Source: Archivesica marissinica (Eukaryota; Mollusca; Bivalvia; Venerida; Vesicomyidae). From it: a stretch of 64,000 nt of DNA. Below are positions 37,001 through 43,534 of this stretch, in pieces. The position numbers and the translations under genes were made by a program. Below the pieces are notes generated by a model. It was not told the origin of the DNA and did not search any database. It saw only the letters and a program-made list of their open reading frames with translations. Positions within the stretch are counted from its first letter, which is position 1. Every line of letters begins with the position of its first letter. Where the stretch lies: the NCBI GenBank assembly GCA_014843695.1, contig CM026402.1, positions 14,551,374 through 14,615,373 of the forward strand, in the 5' to 3' direction.

Positions 37001-39414
37001 AAGTAAACGCACAGTTATTGCCTGTGTATTGTGATGTTCATTATTATCAAAACAGAATTGTCCGATAAATGTCCGTGCTGGCTTCAAATTGATTAGATTG
37101 AATATACTCGTATTTGCTATGTATCGGCACACTGACTTTCTCTCTTGGTCAAATAGTTTCCTGGTCCTCCGTGATTAACATTGAATTGGTGATAAATGTG
37201 TGCAATCCATTATTATCAAAATGGATGGGTGGAATTTGATTACATTTGTCACAGATGTGTACAAAATGGATGGGTGGAATTTGATTACATTTGTCACAGA
37301 TGTGTACAAAATGGATGGGTGGAATTTTATTACATTTGTCACAGATGTGTACTCCTATAATGAAAAATGACTGCAATTTACTAATTCCTTGTTTCGTGAT
37401 GGCGCGTTCACTTCAGATGCGAAAAACCCAGAGTTTGAGCCTCACTGTAGCCGTTATGACTGTGCCCTTAGGCAACGCACCCTCATGGCGATGGATTCCA
37501 TCAGGAATGAGGTCTCGAGAGTGATTAATATAAGTTGTAAGAACTTGTTTCGCAATTGATCTAAAATAAAATTGATTTTCATGTCTGGACATATCAATTG
37601 TTCACAATAAAGACAATTTGTTATATCCGGTAACAGAGATAGATAGATAGAGATTTCTTTATTTATAGAGGGTGACCTAATTAGTTCAGAGTGTATAGAT
37701 ATAAGCATACTGACTGCAAGCATGTTTTGTTTTGTCCACAGGCTCAGTTTTTCGCCGGTATGGTATATGCTGTTCAAGGTCTTATTGTTGAATGCGCTTA
37801 CCCACGATGGATGCTGTGGACGTCCATGTTGTACGGTGTGACCATAATCACACTTTTCTTAAACTTCTATATGCAAGCCTATATAAAGAAACCCAAAGTA
37901 AAGGTAATTTGATTTTATTATCGTGCTGTTGCTATATTTAGTTATTTTGGTTATTTGTAGATTCAGTTCAACATTGGAATCTTTCACGCCGCTCAGTCAT
38001 TGATCTTCGGGTGTGACTTCCCGCTATGGATGCAATACGCGGTGGTGCTATATGCATCCTCTATCCTGGCACTATTTCTCAACTTCTATTTTCAAGCTTA
38101 TGTCAAATCAAGCAGACAAAAGGTACCATTTTCGAACATTTTTGTTCTTCATAATATATTTGTTTCCCTTTGTTGTAATACGCCATTTGTCGTTTCGCAT
38201 CCTGGAAACAATGAAATTTGGTTCTAAATTCGAGTATAAGATGCAGCAGACATTTTGATGCGATTTTTGATGAAAAATCCTGCATCTTACAGTGCCTGCG
38301 ATAAGTCAGTATGTCAGGTTATTGTGACCCATGTAACAGGAAGTTGCCATCTACCTTAATACAAAGTCAGTATTGCGGGTTATTGTGACCCATGTAACAG
38401 GGAGTCGCCATCTACCTTAATACAAAGTCAGTATGTCTGGTTATTGTGACTCGTGTAGAGCATATAATGACAATATTATTGTATGTAAAAAAAGTAAAGT
38501 GTTTGTTTATTATAGTGTCACCCCTATTTAAAGGGCCAGTCATTTCTGACTTATGAGACACCTCTTTTTATGAACATCAGTACTTCCCGAATCCTATGCT
38601 TGTATGCCAGGCACCAGGCTGGTAGGCAATCGGTAACCATTATTTAATTAGCTGGCGGCTCACCAACCGGCCATATCAGAACGAACCCCCGACGAGATTC
38701 GAACCTTCGACCTCCCGCTCCGTAGGCCTTAACCACTGGGCTACGGATATGTATGTATGTTCCATTAATGTCAAACCCCTTGCGGGGACGTAGACATGTT
38801 TTCCTGGGCAGGCTTAGCCGACCTAAGTGGTTAACCAGTACTAAGCAATGTGTGTGAGGTGCCTTGCTCAATGACACTACATACGTTGCCTGACCGAGTA
38901 TCGAACCCGGGACGATAGATTCCAGATCCGAGTCACTACCACTGGACCACGGATGCCACAAATTGCTGTACTCGTGTATTCTATGTATGTGTTTTGTGAA
39001 ACATACCATTTATGAGTGTATGAGAGCTGTATTTGACAGATTATTGGCGGGAAAATAGTTACCGTAATGGTACGTGTAAATGTAGAAACAATATTTGTCT
39101 TATAATTATTTATTGGCCAATAACACATGGTTTTGAGTTCTGACGCGTAATATTAAACACTTTTTGCGTGGTTAATTCCTACGCGTCAGAACTCCACCGC
39201 TCAGAACGACAAACCATGTTTTATTCGACTACCAATATTGCAACTACGACAAAATGTCGTTCCATGTTAGAATAAAATGTCTTGTATCTTTTTGTGTAGG
39301 ATTATAAATATAACGTAATATCATTTACAGGCAAAACACAGCGGGGATGCGAAGAATGGACAAGTTACAAATGGTGTTTCAAATGGACATACAGAAACAA
39401 AGAAGACAAAATAA
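12954..39414 (+). CDS. ELOVL4: ELOVL4-like very-long-chain fatty-acid elongase (spliced)
   Basis: This 3-ketoacyl-CoA synthase catalyses the condensing step of microsomal fatty-acid elongation (acyl-CoA plus malonyl-CoA) in the ER membrane. Coding segments are 12954-13020, 14039-14229, 16971-17051, 18643-18814, 26827-26954, then 37742-37903 or 37961-38122, then 39331-39414. All joins use GT-AG and keep frame, giving 294 residues with either alternative exon; human ELOVL4 is 314 as I recall. All four family boxes are visible: [30 protein letters not shown], and TIIQLAQ or TIIQLIQ across the exon 5/6 join. DKRVENW near the N-terminus and IGPKFM fit ELOVL4 better than ELOVL2/5. The C-terminus KKTK is a dilysine ER-retrieval signal. 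Hydrophobic stretches fit a seven-helix elongase. ELOVL1/7-type assignment is less likely but not excluded without a tree. Confidence 0.9.
13186..13396. mobile_element. MITE with TTAA target duplication (piggyBac-like)
   Basis: TTAA at 13182-13185 and 13397-13400 flanks inverted ends CCCATTTCATTCTGGATAC and its near-perfect complement. The interior has a hairpin around GATCCAGATCAGGATC. It has no coding capacity. The TTAA target and CCC start fit piggyBac-type mobilisation, although the family was not tested. Confidence 0.7.
13401..13689. other. Intron 1 spacer
   Basis: T-rich and C-rich low-complexity sequence; nothing recognised. Confidence 0.4.
13690..13940 (-). mobile_element. SINE in elongase intron 1
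   Basis: A full-length copy whose order on the minus strand is tRNA-like head (CGAGTGGTTACAGTCGATGA), body (CCTATCATCACTGATCAT), then tail (ACCGGTAGCGACGTTAAATA). It is the inverted partner of the copy at 18355-18592. Confidence 0.75.
14039..14229 (+). CDS. ELOVL4: ELOVL4-like exon 2
   Basis: 191 bp between CTGTTTCAG and GTAAGT; enters in phase 1 and leaves in phase 0. It encodes [13 protein letters not shown], the first membrane helix ([15 protein letters not shown]) and [15 protein letters not shown] plus the start of the second helix. Confidence 0.92.
14335..14545 (-). mobile_element. SINE copy (GCAAT-tail family) in intron 2
   Basis: On the minus strand: tRNA-like B box GAGTTCGAGCCCC, body GGATTCCATCAGGAATGAGG, tail TTTCGCAATCGAGCT. 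Confidence 0.7.
14620..14875 (-). mobile_element. SINE copy (GTCCAGTGGT head family)
   Basis: On the minus strand the head reads GGATCTGTAGTCCAGTGGTA and the tail block is GGAGTCTCCTCTGGTTC-like in complement. It matches 26565-26790 in the same orientation. Confidence 0.65.
14990..15115 (+). mobile_element. SINE body fragment
   Basis: The CCTGAAATAATACTCCG, CGGGGTCTTCTTCCACCAAT and ACTTTAAGCCC blocks match 25490-25600 (+) and 52495-52650 (-). Confidence 0.55.
15406..16381. mobile_element. 976-bp foldback element with 8-bp target duplication (hAT-like)
   Basis: Two inverted arms, 15406-15884 and 15928-16381, are about 98% identical by eye, apart from an 18-bp and a 12-bp indel, around a roughly 43-bp loop. 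Ends are CACAGGGATTCGGCAC and its complement. ATCGGGGT occurs directly outside both ends (15398-15405 and 16382-16389), an 8-bp target duplication as made by hAT and P superfamilies. No transposase is present. Frames inside the arms are not genes. It lies in elongase intron 2. Confidence 0.85.
16436..16940. repeat. Complex minisatellite built on TTGTTAATGTA and GAGAGGCGTTT
   Basis: Units combine runs of ATTGTTAATGT with TCGTTGAGAGGCGTTTGTGT and TATATATTTG, with variable numbers of the short motif. The array runs up to the acceptor of exon 3, whose upstream flank (GAGGCGTTTGT ... GTTATATATTTG) is a modified unit. Confidence 0.85.
16971..17051 (+). CDS. ELOVL4: ELOVL4-like exon 3
   Basis: 81 bp between GCATTTCAG and GTAAGT, phase 0-0. 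It encodes a 27-residue luminal loop including [16 protein letters not shown], which corresponds to the conserved CQ.VDYS segment of ELOVL4. Confidence 0.92.
17338..17569. mobile_element. MITE with TTAA target duplication
   Basis: TTAA at 17334-17337 and 17570-17573 flanks imperfect inverted ends CCCATTCAACACCAAG and (complement) CCCTTTCATCACCACAG. Non-coding. Same general type as 13186-13396. Confidence 0.6.
17631..18140. mobile_element. hAT-like MITE, 510 bp
   Basis: The inverted ends TAGGGATGGCAACGAATA are perfect over about 18 bp. GTATTCAG is duplicated at 17623-17630 and 18141-18148, the 8-bp target duplication of hAT elements. Non-coding. Confidence 0.8.
18355..18592 (+). mobile_element. 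SINE in elongase intron 3
   Basis: Full-length: tRNA-like head CCGTGGTCGAGTGGTTATGG, B-box region ATGTTCGAGCACC, tail ACCGGTAGTGACGTTAAATA then an A-run. It is opposite in orientation to the copy at 13690-13940. Confidence 0.75.
18643..18814 (+). CDS. ELOVL4: ELOVL4-like exon 4 (catalytic histidine box)
   Basis: 172 bp between TTGTTTCAG and GTAAGT; leaves in phase 1. It carries KCIEMLDT and [10 protein letters not shown], the HxxHH catalytic box, followed by [12 protein letters not shown]. Confidence 0.95.
18843..18947 (+). mobile_element. SINE left half, split by a LINE insertion
   Basis: A tRNA-like head (GTGACCGAGTTGTTACGGTC, B box AGGTTCATATCCC) continues into the 13-bp target TTCAAGTGATGAA. 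The rest of the SINE resumes at 25425. Confidence 0.7.
20330..21536 (+). pseudogene. LINE ORF1, nucleic-acid-binding protein, two frameshifts
   Basis: The start is ATG 20330 ([15 protein letters not shown]). The frame drops by one base near the A-run at about 20436-20446 and again near the A-run at about 20886. The stop is at 21534-21536. After the second shift the C-terminal half has three zinc-knuckle-like clusters: [29 protein letters not shown] and [16 protein letters not shown] Ser/Lys/Asn-rich tail follows. It would bind its own RNA in the retrotransposition particle. Both breaks are single-base losses in homopolymers, so a sequencing origin is possible. Confidence 0.8.
21577..25214 (+). 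pseudogene. LINE ORF2: endonuclease, reverse transcriptase, RNase H (disrupted)
   Basis: The intact part is 21577-24540 (987 residues). The N-terminal apurinic-type endonuclease shows [21 protein letters not shown] and GSDHFPI. The reverse transcriptase shows FFDLEKAYD (motif A), [11 protein letters not shown] (B) and YVDD (C). RNase H starts at IYTDGS near 24465. One base is lost at about 24495, and the domain continues in another frame ([21 protein letters not shown]). A TAA at 24660-24662 interrupts it. A C-terminal Cys/His region (CRSGH ... CIPCDE ... HFLLHC) ends at 25214. Catalytic residues of endonuclease and reverse transcriptase appear intact. Confidence 0.88.
25215..25424 (+). other. 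LINE 3' UTR with conserved terminal hairpin
   Basis: GACGCC and GGCGTC arms flank ACATGACCTTATTAGGTTGA (25351-25382). The second LINE copy keeps the same arrangement at its 3' end (58496-58535, minus strand), suggesting a reverse-transcriptase recognition hairpin. It ends in TAAATAAATAAA. Confidence 0.55.
25425..25605 (+). mobile_element. SINE right half, continuing 18843-18947
   Basis: It starts with the second copy of TTCAAGTGATGAA and continues GCTATCCAGCTGGCTTGCTG, then the CGGGGTCTTCCTCCACCAAT body. The block order matches the complement of 52495-52650, which is uninterrupted. Confidence 0.7.
25606..25692. repeat. Short tandem repeat, 19-bp unit, 4 copies
   Basis: Unit AGCAACCACTTTTATCCAT, in elongase intron 4. 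Confidence 0.8.
25700..26560. repeat. Minisatellite, 34-35-bp unit, about 25 copies
   Basis: The unit core is GGATGTAACTGTAAGAGAAT followed by (A/G)GTAA(A/C)TCCTTGCT. It lies in elongase intron 4, just before a SINE. Confidence 0.9.
26565..26790 (-). mobile_element. SINE copy (GTCCAGTGGT head family)
   Basis: Best-preserved copy. On the minus strand: tRNA-like head GTAGTCCAGTGGTTAACACG, loop CTGGACTGGTAATCCAG, B box AGATTCGATGCCC, then the body. Its end is 37 bp from the exon 5 acceptor. Confidence 0.75.
26827..26954 (+). CDS. ELOVL4: ELOVL4-like exon 5
   Basis: 128 bp between TTTTTCAG and GTAGGT; enters in phase 1 and leaves in phase 0. It carries [12 protein letters not shown] and [14 protein letters not shown]. 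The TxxQxxQ box is completed by either alternative exon. Confidence 0.95.
26955..27600. other. Intron 5, first part
   Basis: No exon or element is recognised. A short open frame at 27037-27327 has no family signature. Confidence 0.4.
27601..34737. repeat. 7.1-kb minisatellite array, 37-bp unit, roughly 195 copies
   Basis: The unit core is GCTGTGATGTTTGGCCAGAT followed by CATGTGT(A/G)TAATATCTA. Common variants are GACCATG for GATCATG, GCTGATG (2-bp loss), CATGTATAATA (short spacer) and AAACTGATG. Copy number is estimated from length. It occupies most of elongase intron 5. A 177-bp block with rare variants occurs identically at 29286-29462 and 33699-33875. Confidence 0.95.
34920..35141. repeat. 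Minisatellite, 23-bp unit, about 9.5 copies
   Basis: Unit GTGTATATAACAATATTGAC then CTG or CCG. The same unit reappears at 35897-35995. Confidence 0.9.
35143..35230 (+). mobile_element. tRNA-like SINE head fragment
   Basis: GGCTTGCTCAGTCGGTGAAC resembles the head at 6046 (GGCTCGCTCAGTCGGTAGAG). The body is not recognisable. Confidence 0.4.
35245..35593. repeat. 100-bp direct duplication, copies 249 bp apart
   Basis: 35245-35344 and 35494-35593 share CTGAAAACAGTACAATATCA through GTGATGGCGAATGC with two or three differences. Confidence 0.85.
35594..36313. other. Intron 5 spacer with a short 23-bp repeat island
   Basis: Apart from about 4 units of the 23-bp repeat at 35897-35995, nothing is recognised. 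Confidence 0.45.
36314..36532. repeat. Tandem repeat, 70-bp unit, 3 copies
   Basis: The unit starts CATGAAAGTTGATCTTCGGC and includes GTGGAGCAATATTGTTTAGC. Confidence 0.85.
36595..36805 (+). mobile_element. SINE copy with diverged head
   Basis: It ends in GAGAGTGATTAATATAAGTT, then AGCAATCAATAATAATAAAT, as in 37385-37575. The head is different (CGTGTTCGATCCTCGG). Confidence 0.55.
37215..37350. repeat. Tandem repeat, 45-bp unit, 3 copies
   Basis: Unit built on AAAATGGATGGGTGGAATTT then GATTACATTTGTCACAGATG. Confidence 0.85.
37385..37575 (+). mobile_element. SINE copy (GCAAT-tail family)
   Basis: Head GGCGCGTTCACTTCAGATGC and B-box-like GAGTTTGAGCCTC, body GGATTCCATCAGGAATGAGG, tail TTTCGCAATTGATCTAAAAT. 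It lies 170 bp upstream of exon 6. Confidence 0.7.
37742..37903 (+). CDS. ELOVL4: ELOVL4-like alternative exon 6a
   Basis: 162 bp between TCCACAG and GTAATT, phase 0-0. It begins [15 protein letters not shown] and ends [17 protein letters not shown], covering the last two membrane helices. It is 25/54 identical by eye to exon 6b. Where 6b has FHAA, 6a has VYAV, so a histidine present in 6b, and in vertebrate ELOVL4 as I recall it, is tyrosine here. Confidence 0.9.
37904..37960 (+). other. 57-bp intron between alternative exons
   Basis: GTAATT...TTTGTAG. Very short compared with the other introns (1.0-10.8 kb). It may be too short for efficient splicing of 6a to 6b, which would enforce mutual exclusion sterically. 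Confidence 0.6.
37961..38122 (+). CDS. ELOVL4: ELOVL4-like alternative exon 6b
   Basis: 162 bp between TTATTTGTAG and GTACCA, phase 0-0, same length and phase as 6a. It begins [15 protein letters not shown] and ends [17 protein letters not shown]. It is closer to vertebrate ELOVL4 at the start (IQF, the His, S-L, C-FP-WM). It completes the same TxxQxxQ box with exon 5. Confidence 0.9.
38300..38465. repeat. Tandem repeat, about 61-bp unit, 2.7 copies
   Basis: Units start GTCAGTATGTCAGGTTATTG and include CGCCATCTACCTTAATACAA, in the last intron. Confidence 0.75.
38495..38735 (-). mobile_element. SINE copy (AATAAACAAACAC-tail family)
   Basis: Complete. On the minus strand: head TCCGTAGCCCAGTGGTTAAG, B box AGGTTCGAATCTC, body with CAGCCTGGTGCCTGGCATAC, tail AATAAACAAACAC. 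Confidence 0.8.
38745..38960 (-). mobile_element. SINE copy (CATACATACAT-tail family)
   Basis: Complete. On the minus strand: head GGCATCCGTGGTCCAGTGGT (glycine-tRNA-like), B box CGGGTTCGATACTC, body AAGGCACCTCACACACATTG, tail GGAACATACATACATA. Confidence 0.8.
39131..39235. repeat. Inverted repeat (15-bp perfect arms)
   Basis: GAGTTCTGACGCGTA at 39135-39149 and its exact complement at 39180-39194. Weaker outer matches involve CATGGTTT/AAACCATG. Probably a small old MITE. Confidence 0.6.
39331..39414 (+). CDS. ELOVL4: ELOVL4-like terminal exon
   Basis: After the acceptor CATTTACAG it encodes 27 polar residues ([12 protein letters not shown]...GHTETKKTK) and TAA at 39412-39414. The last four residues KKTK fit the KKxx ER-retrieval rule. 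Confidence 0.9.
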   Translation, partial: AKHSGDAKNGQVTNGVSNGHTETKKTK

Positions 39415-39720
39415 TGTTGTGTGTCTCGCATTGTTAATTTCACTTCTCATACTGTTCGTCTGATAAACAACGTATTTATACTTTAATGTAGGTATTATTG
39501 CTCAGCCCTCTTTGTGTGGAGATTGTTTTGTTAGGGAACACAAAGATTCATTCAAAGTATTAGGGGCCAATTAAAGGTACCAGTATCTGCCTTGTTCATT
39601 TATCATCTTCAGTAATTGCAGAGCTCTAGATGAGCACTCACAATAGTAGTCATGGGAACAATACACGTGTACTAGCGATACGTCATTGATAGCATCATCG
39701 ATCACCTATCGCTCTTCTCA
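39415..39720 (+). other. Elongase 3' UTR, start
   Basis: No AATAAA is seen close to the stop. A possible ATTAAA occurs at 41752-41757. If used, the 3' UTR would include the arrays at 39723-41145; this is untested. Confidence 0.4.
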
Positions 39721-39722
39721 TC

Positions 39723-39860
39723 TTTGCAAAAATAGTAAATTGTGTGGAGCGGTTTGCAAAAATAGTAAATTGTGTGGAGCGGTTTGCAAAAATAGTAAAT
39801 TGTGTGGAGCGGTTTGCAAAAATAGTAAATTGTGTGGAGCGGTTTGCAAAAATAGTAAAC
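39723..39860. repeat. Tandem repeat, 30-bp unit, nearly 5 copies
   Basis: Unit TTTGCAAAAATAGTAAATTG then TGTGGAGCGG. Copies are identical over the visible units, so the expansion is recent. Confidence 0.9.
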
Positions 39861-40450
39861 CCTACAGCAGGTAAAATCAATACCCTTTGCATGCTACGGC
39901 AGGTAAAATCAATGTAAACACTGCATGCTACGGCAGGTAAAATCAATGTAAACACTGTGCATGCTACGGCAGGTAAAATCAATGTAAACACTGCATGCCA
40001 CGGCAGGTAAAATCAATGTAAACACTGTGCATGCTACGGCAGGTAAAATCAATGTAAACCCTTTGCATGCTACGGCAGGTAAAATCAATGTAAACACTGT
40101 GCATGCTACGGCAGGTAAAATCAATGTAAACCCTTTGCATGCCACGGCAGGTAAAATCAATGTAAACACTTTGCATGCCACGGCAGGTAAAATCAATGTA
40201 AACACTTTGCATGCTACGGCAGGTAAAATCAATGTAAACACTGTGCATGCTACGGCAGGTAAAATCAATGTAAACCCTTTGCATGCCAAGGCAGGTAAAA
40301 TCAATGTAAACACTGCATGCTACGGCAGGTAAAATCAATGTAAACACTTTGCATGCTACGGCAGGTAAAATCAATGTAAACACTTTGCATGCTACGGCAG
40401 GTAAAATCAATGTAAACCCTTTGCATGCTATGGCAGGTAAAATCACTTGC
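39861..40450. repeat. Minisatellite, 36/33-bp unit, about 16 copies
   Basis: The unit core is GCATGCTACGGCAGGTAAAA then TCAATGTAAACCCTTT. AACCCTTTGCATGCTACGGC resembles the inverted end of the TTAA-type MITE whose other end lies at 40600-40615 (GCAGGCAAAGGGTTAA). Each unit contains CAG|GTAAAA, a donor-like site on the + strand. Confidence 0.9.
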
Positions 40451-40611
40451 AACAGCATAGATTCAGATCAGACGGAACAGAACGGATAGGGGAGCTAAAA
40501 CTCTTGGTTGAATATCAAACGACATAGATCCTGAGTAGGTGCGGAGTTTCGTCACAGGGCTGATATCTGGTGTTTGCAAATGTGATATTATTTACTCAGC
40601 AGGCAAAGGGT
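40451..40611. mobile_element. Right part of a TTAA-type MITE
   Basis: It ends ACTCAGCAGGCAAAGGGTTAA, complementary in style to the MITE ends at 13186 and 17338. It contains GCATAGATTCAGATCAGACG like the interior of 13186-13396. Its left end is replaced by the array. Confidence 0.5.
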
Positions 40612-40699
40612 TAAGCTTGTTTGTAGTAGTTACCAAAGGGAATGGTAAAGTGTCCACTATATACAGAGTTGACCACTATATACAGAGTTGTATTCTCTG

Positions 40700-41148
40700 A
40701 TAGGTTGTCGAGTGTGACTGTATGTATGTATGAAATAGTTGTCGAGTGTGACTGTATGTATGAAATAGTTGTCGAGTGTGACTGTATGTATGTATGAAAT
40801 AGTTGTCGAGTGTGACTGTATGTATGTATGTATGAAATAGTTGTCGAGTGTGACTGTATGTATGTATGTATGAAATAGTTGTCGAGTGTGACTGTATGTA
40901 TGTATGTATGAAATAGTTGTCGAGTGTGACTGTATGTATGTATGTTGAAATAGTTGTCGAGTGCGACTGTATGTATGTATGAAATAGTTGTCGAGTGTGA
41001 CTGTATGTATGTATGAAATAGTTGTCGAGTGTGACTGAATGTATGTATGAAATAGTTGTCGAGTGTGACTGTATGTATGTATGAAATAGTTGTCGAGTGT
41101 GACTGTATGTATGAAATAGTTGTCGAGTGTGACTATATGTATGAAATA
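40700..41148. repeat. Minisatellite with nested (GTAT)n, 30-38-bp unit, about 14 copies
   Basis: Unit AGTTGTCGAGTGTGACTGTA then 1-4 GTAT/TATG repeats and GAAAT. Length variation comes from the inner tetranucleotide. Confidence 0.9.
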
Positions 41149-41910
41149 GTAATTTGGTTGAAGTACGACCGTGAAGTTTGCTGATATTGATAATTGTCGT
41201 CTTGTAATAACGATATTTACCGTCTATTGATACCTATCTCAGTCTAACGACATAACCAGTGTTGATAATCACCTTGACCTATGACCTAGCAGGTCAGGTC
41301 CCCAAGACTGGAATATTCGCTGGTATCATCAGTGAATAATCGTGTATTATATGCTGAATATGCATAAATAATGGTGTATTATTGCTGTATTCATGAAATG
41401 TGCGAAGATATATTTATATACGTTTTCTTTCGGTCTTGAAATCAGTCGATTATACATGCATGTATATGATCTGTTACTGGCATTGATACTATTTATAACT
41501 TCAACCTTTCAATGTATTTATTTACACTTAATTTTTTACGTTCTTTGTACAAAATTAATTAGATGGTGGTAAATCTTTATATATGTTTATGCAAAATTAC
41601 TTAAGAATTTCATTAATTCTTTGCATGCTGTTTTTTGTATCTGACAACTTTGGAATTATGTAATGTAATTTCATTGGAATTGTCGTCGTGACGTGTTATT
41701 TTTACCGCTAGTATGCAGTTACTATAGCGTGCACATCGATGTTGTAGTGTAATTAAAGTGGAAATTATAAATCAGTCCAATGCTTGTTGGAACAGTGTGA
41801 AGTTTAAGATGTTATTTGGTTACCATCCAAAGGGTACCGTCTTGTATTCTTCTGATTGGAAAGAAAAAGATTATAAACCTTGAAAATGAGTTTGTTTTTG
41901 ATGAAGATCA
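41149..41910. other. Intergenic spacer or elongase 3' UTR end
   Basis: AT-rich with no exon seen; ATTAAA at 41752-41757 is the only polyadenylation-like signal noted. Confidence 0.35.
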
Positions 41911-42236
41911 GGTGGACCAGTTTGATCGGTCAACATCAGTTTGATCGGTCAACATTTGCGTTGTCAACATCAGTTTTTTGTGTTGTCCGCATCAGTTTGA
42001 TCGGTCAACATTTGTGTTGTCCGCATCAGTTTGATTGGTCAACATTTGTGTTGTCAACATCAGTTTGATCGGTCAACATTTGTGTTGCCAACATCAGTTT
42101 GATCGGTCAACATTTGTGTTGCCAACATCAGTTTGATCGGTCAACATTTGTCTTGCCAACATCAGTTTGATCGGTCAACATCAGTTTGATCGGTCAACAT
42201 TTGTGTTGCCAACACCAGTTTGATCGGTCAACATTT
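41911..42236. repeat. Minisatellite, about 34-bp unit, about 9 copies
   Basis: Unit CAGTTTGATCGGTCAACATT then TGTGTTGCCAACAT; some copies are truncated to the first part. Confidence 0.85.
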
Positions 42237-42369
42237 CCGCACATGTCCGAGATGGCATTAGGTCACCTTATGTATGTCATTTCACAGAAGACTTTGCAAT
42301 TCGACCCAACTTCATTGAATTGCAAAGACGTTGCCCAATGACCTCCGATGTCAAAGGTTAGTCCCCGGT

Positions 42370-42660
42370 TTGGCTAGCAAGTTCACAGGTTACCCCCCCC
42401 TGTGGAGTACCTAAACCAGGCCCCCAGTTAGTTCACAGGTTACCCCCCCCTGTGGAGTACCTAAACCAGGACCCCAGTTAGACCATCAAGTTCACAGGTT
42501 ACCCCCCCCTGTGGAGTACCTAAACCAGACCCCCAGTTCACAGGTTACCCCCCCTGTGGAGTACCTAAACCAGGCCCCCAGTTAGACCATCAAGTTCACA
42601 GGTTACCCCCCTGTGGAGTACCTAAACCAGGCGCCCAGCAAGTTCACAGGTTAGCACCCA
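42370..42660. repeat. Tandem repeat with C-runs, about 50-60-bp unit, 5 copies
   Basis: Unit AGTTCACAGGTTACCCCCCC then TGTGGAGTACCTAAACCAGG; the C-run length varies from 5 to 8. Confidence 0.85.
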
Positions 42661-42759
42661 ACTAGACAACATACTGATGCTTCATGCCAAGCTAGGTGAA
42701 AGAGCAACACGGCGCACAGAACAGCATTATGTTATAAATATATTCAAATGCACAGTGGC

Positions 42760-42992
42760 CCAGTGTCACTCAACCATGGATTTGTCAACAACTTCCAATC
42801 AGAGGTGCAGTGACAGTGCGACACTCGACCATGGATTTGTCAACAACTTCCAACCAGAGGTGCAGTGACCGTGCGACACTCGACCATGGATTTGTCAACA
42901 ACTTCCAACCAGAGGTGCAGTGACAGTGTGTCACTCAACCATGGATTTGTCAACAACTTCCAACCAGAGGTGCAGTGGCCACAAGACACTCG
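42760..42992. repeat. Tandem repeat, about 55-bp unit, 4 copies
   Basis: Unit ACCATGGATTTGTCAACAAC then TTCCAACCAGAGGTGCAGTG. Confidence 0.85.
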
Positions 42993-43079
42993 GTTCACCG
43001 TGGCATTGTAATTCATCAAATTAATTTGTTTCGTTCTTGGAGTTAAGTCGCACCTACATCGTGACTTGCTAACTGTGTG

Positions 43080-43265
43080 TTAGGTGTCCCCTCCGCGGAG
43101 TACTTCAAGAAAGGGTGGCCACCTGGAATGAAGCACCGACCATTCAAAAGCCAGCTCAATGGCTTCTCCAATTGGAAGAGATAGACAACCTCGGTGGGGT
43201 TCGAAACTACAGTGGTGAGAGGCGTGATTTGTAGCCACTAACTCGGCAACGGGAGCTCTTCAACA
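43080..43265 (-). mobile_element. SINE copy, tRNA-like head plus body
   Basis: The minus-strand B-box region TTCGAACCCCACC and head match the family at 1-98. The body contains TCTCCAATTGGAAGAGAT. Confidence 0.5.
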
Positions 43266-43280
43266 AAGTCCATTAATAAT

Positions 43281-43303
43281 TATTATACCAGATTTCTTGA
43301 GCG
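43281..43303 (-). mobile_element. CR1/L2-type 3' tail fragment
   Basis: On the minus strand it reads CGCTCAAGAAATCTGGTATA, identical to the 3' end of the element at 3885-4975 (4952-4973). Confidence 0.6.
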
Positions 43304-43394
43304 TAATAAGTAAGTATTACCTACTCACAAAGACAAATGTCACTACAAAGTTTGAACACTGTACGCTAGATGGGTCTCGAGTAATACACACATA

Positions 43395-43532
43395 CAGTCA
43401 AACCTGTGTTAAACAGCCAGTTTCCAGATATGTTGTTTTATTATACATTTGACCTCTATTAAGCAGCCACCTGTGCTTAGCAGCCACTTTCTGTGATTCC
43501 CAATTGCTGGCTGCTTAAGACAGGTTTGACTG
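43395..43532. mobile_element. TA-flanked MITE (Tc1/mariner or pogo-like)
   Basis: TA at 43393-43394 and 43533-43534 flanks inverted ends CAGTCAAACCTGTGTTAA and complement CAGTCAAACCTGTCTTAA. CAGCCA motifs repeat inside. Non-coding, 138 bp. Confidence 0.75.
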
Positions 43533-43534
43533 TA

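Noticed and set aside
37742..38122. Constitutive inclusion of both 6a and 6b in one mRNA
   Set aside because: Frame would be kept (348 residues), but the two last helices would be duplicated, and the 57-bp intron argues against efficient joining.
38745..38957. Genuine tRNA genes at the many A-box/B-box sites (for example here, 18361, 26790, 63232)
   Set aside because: Each is followed by a conserved SINE body and tail, occurs in many copies, and lacks a paired acceptor stem.
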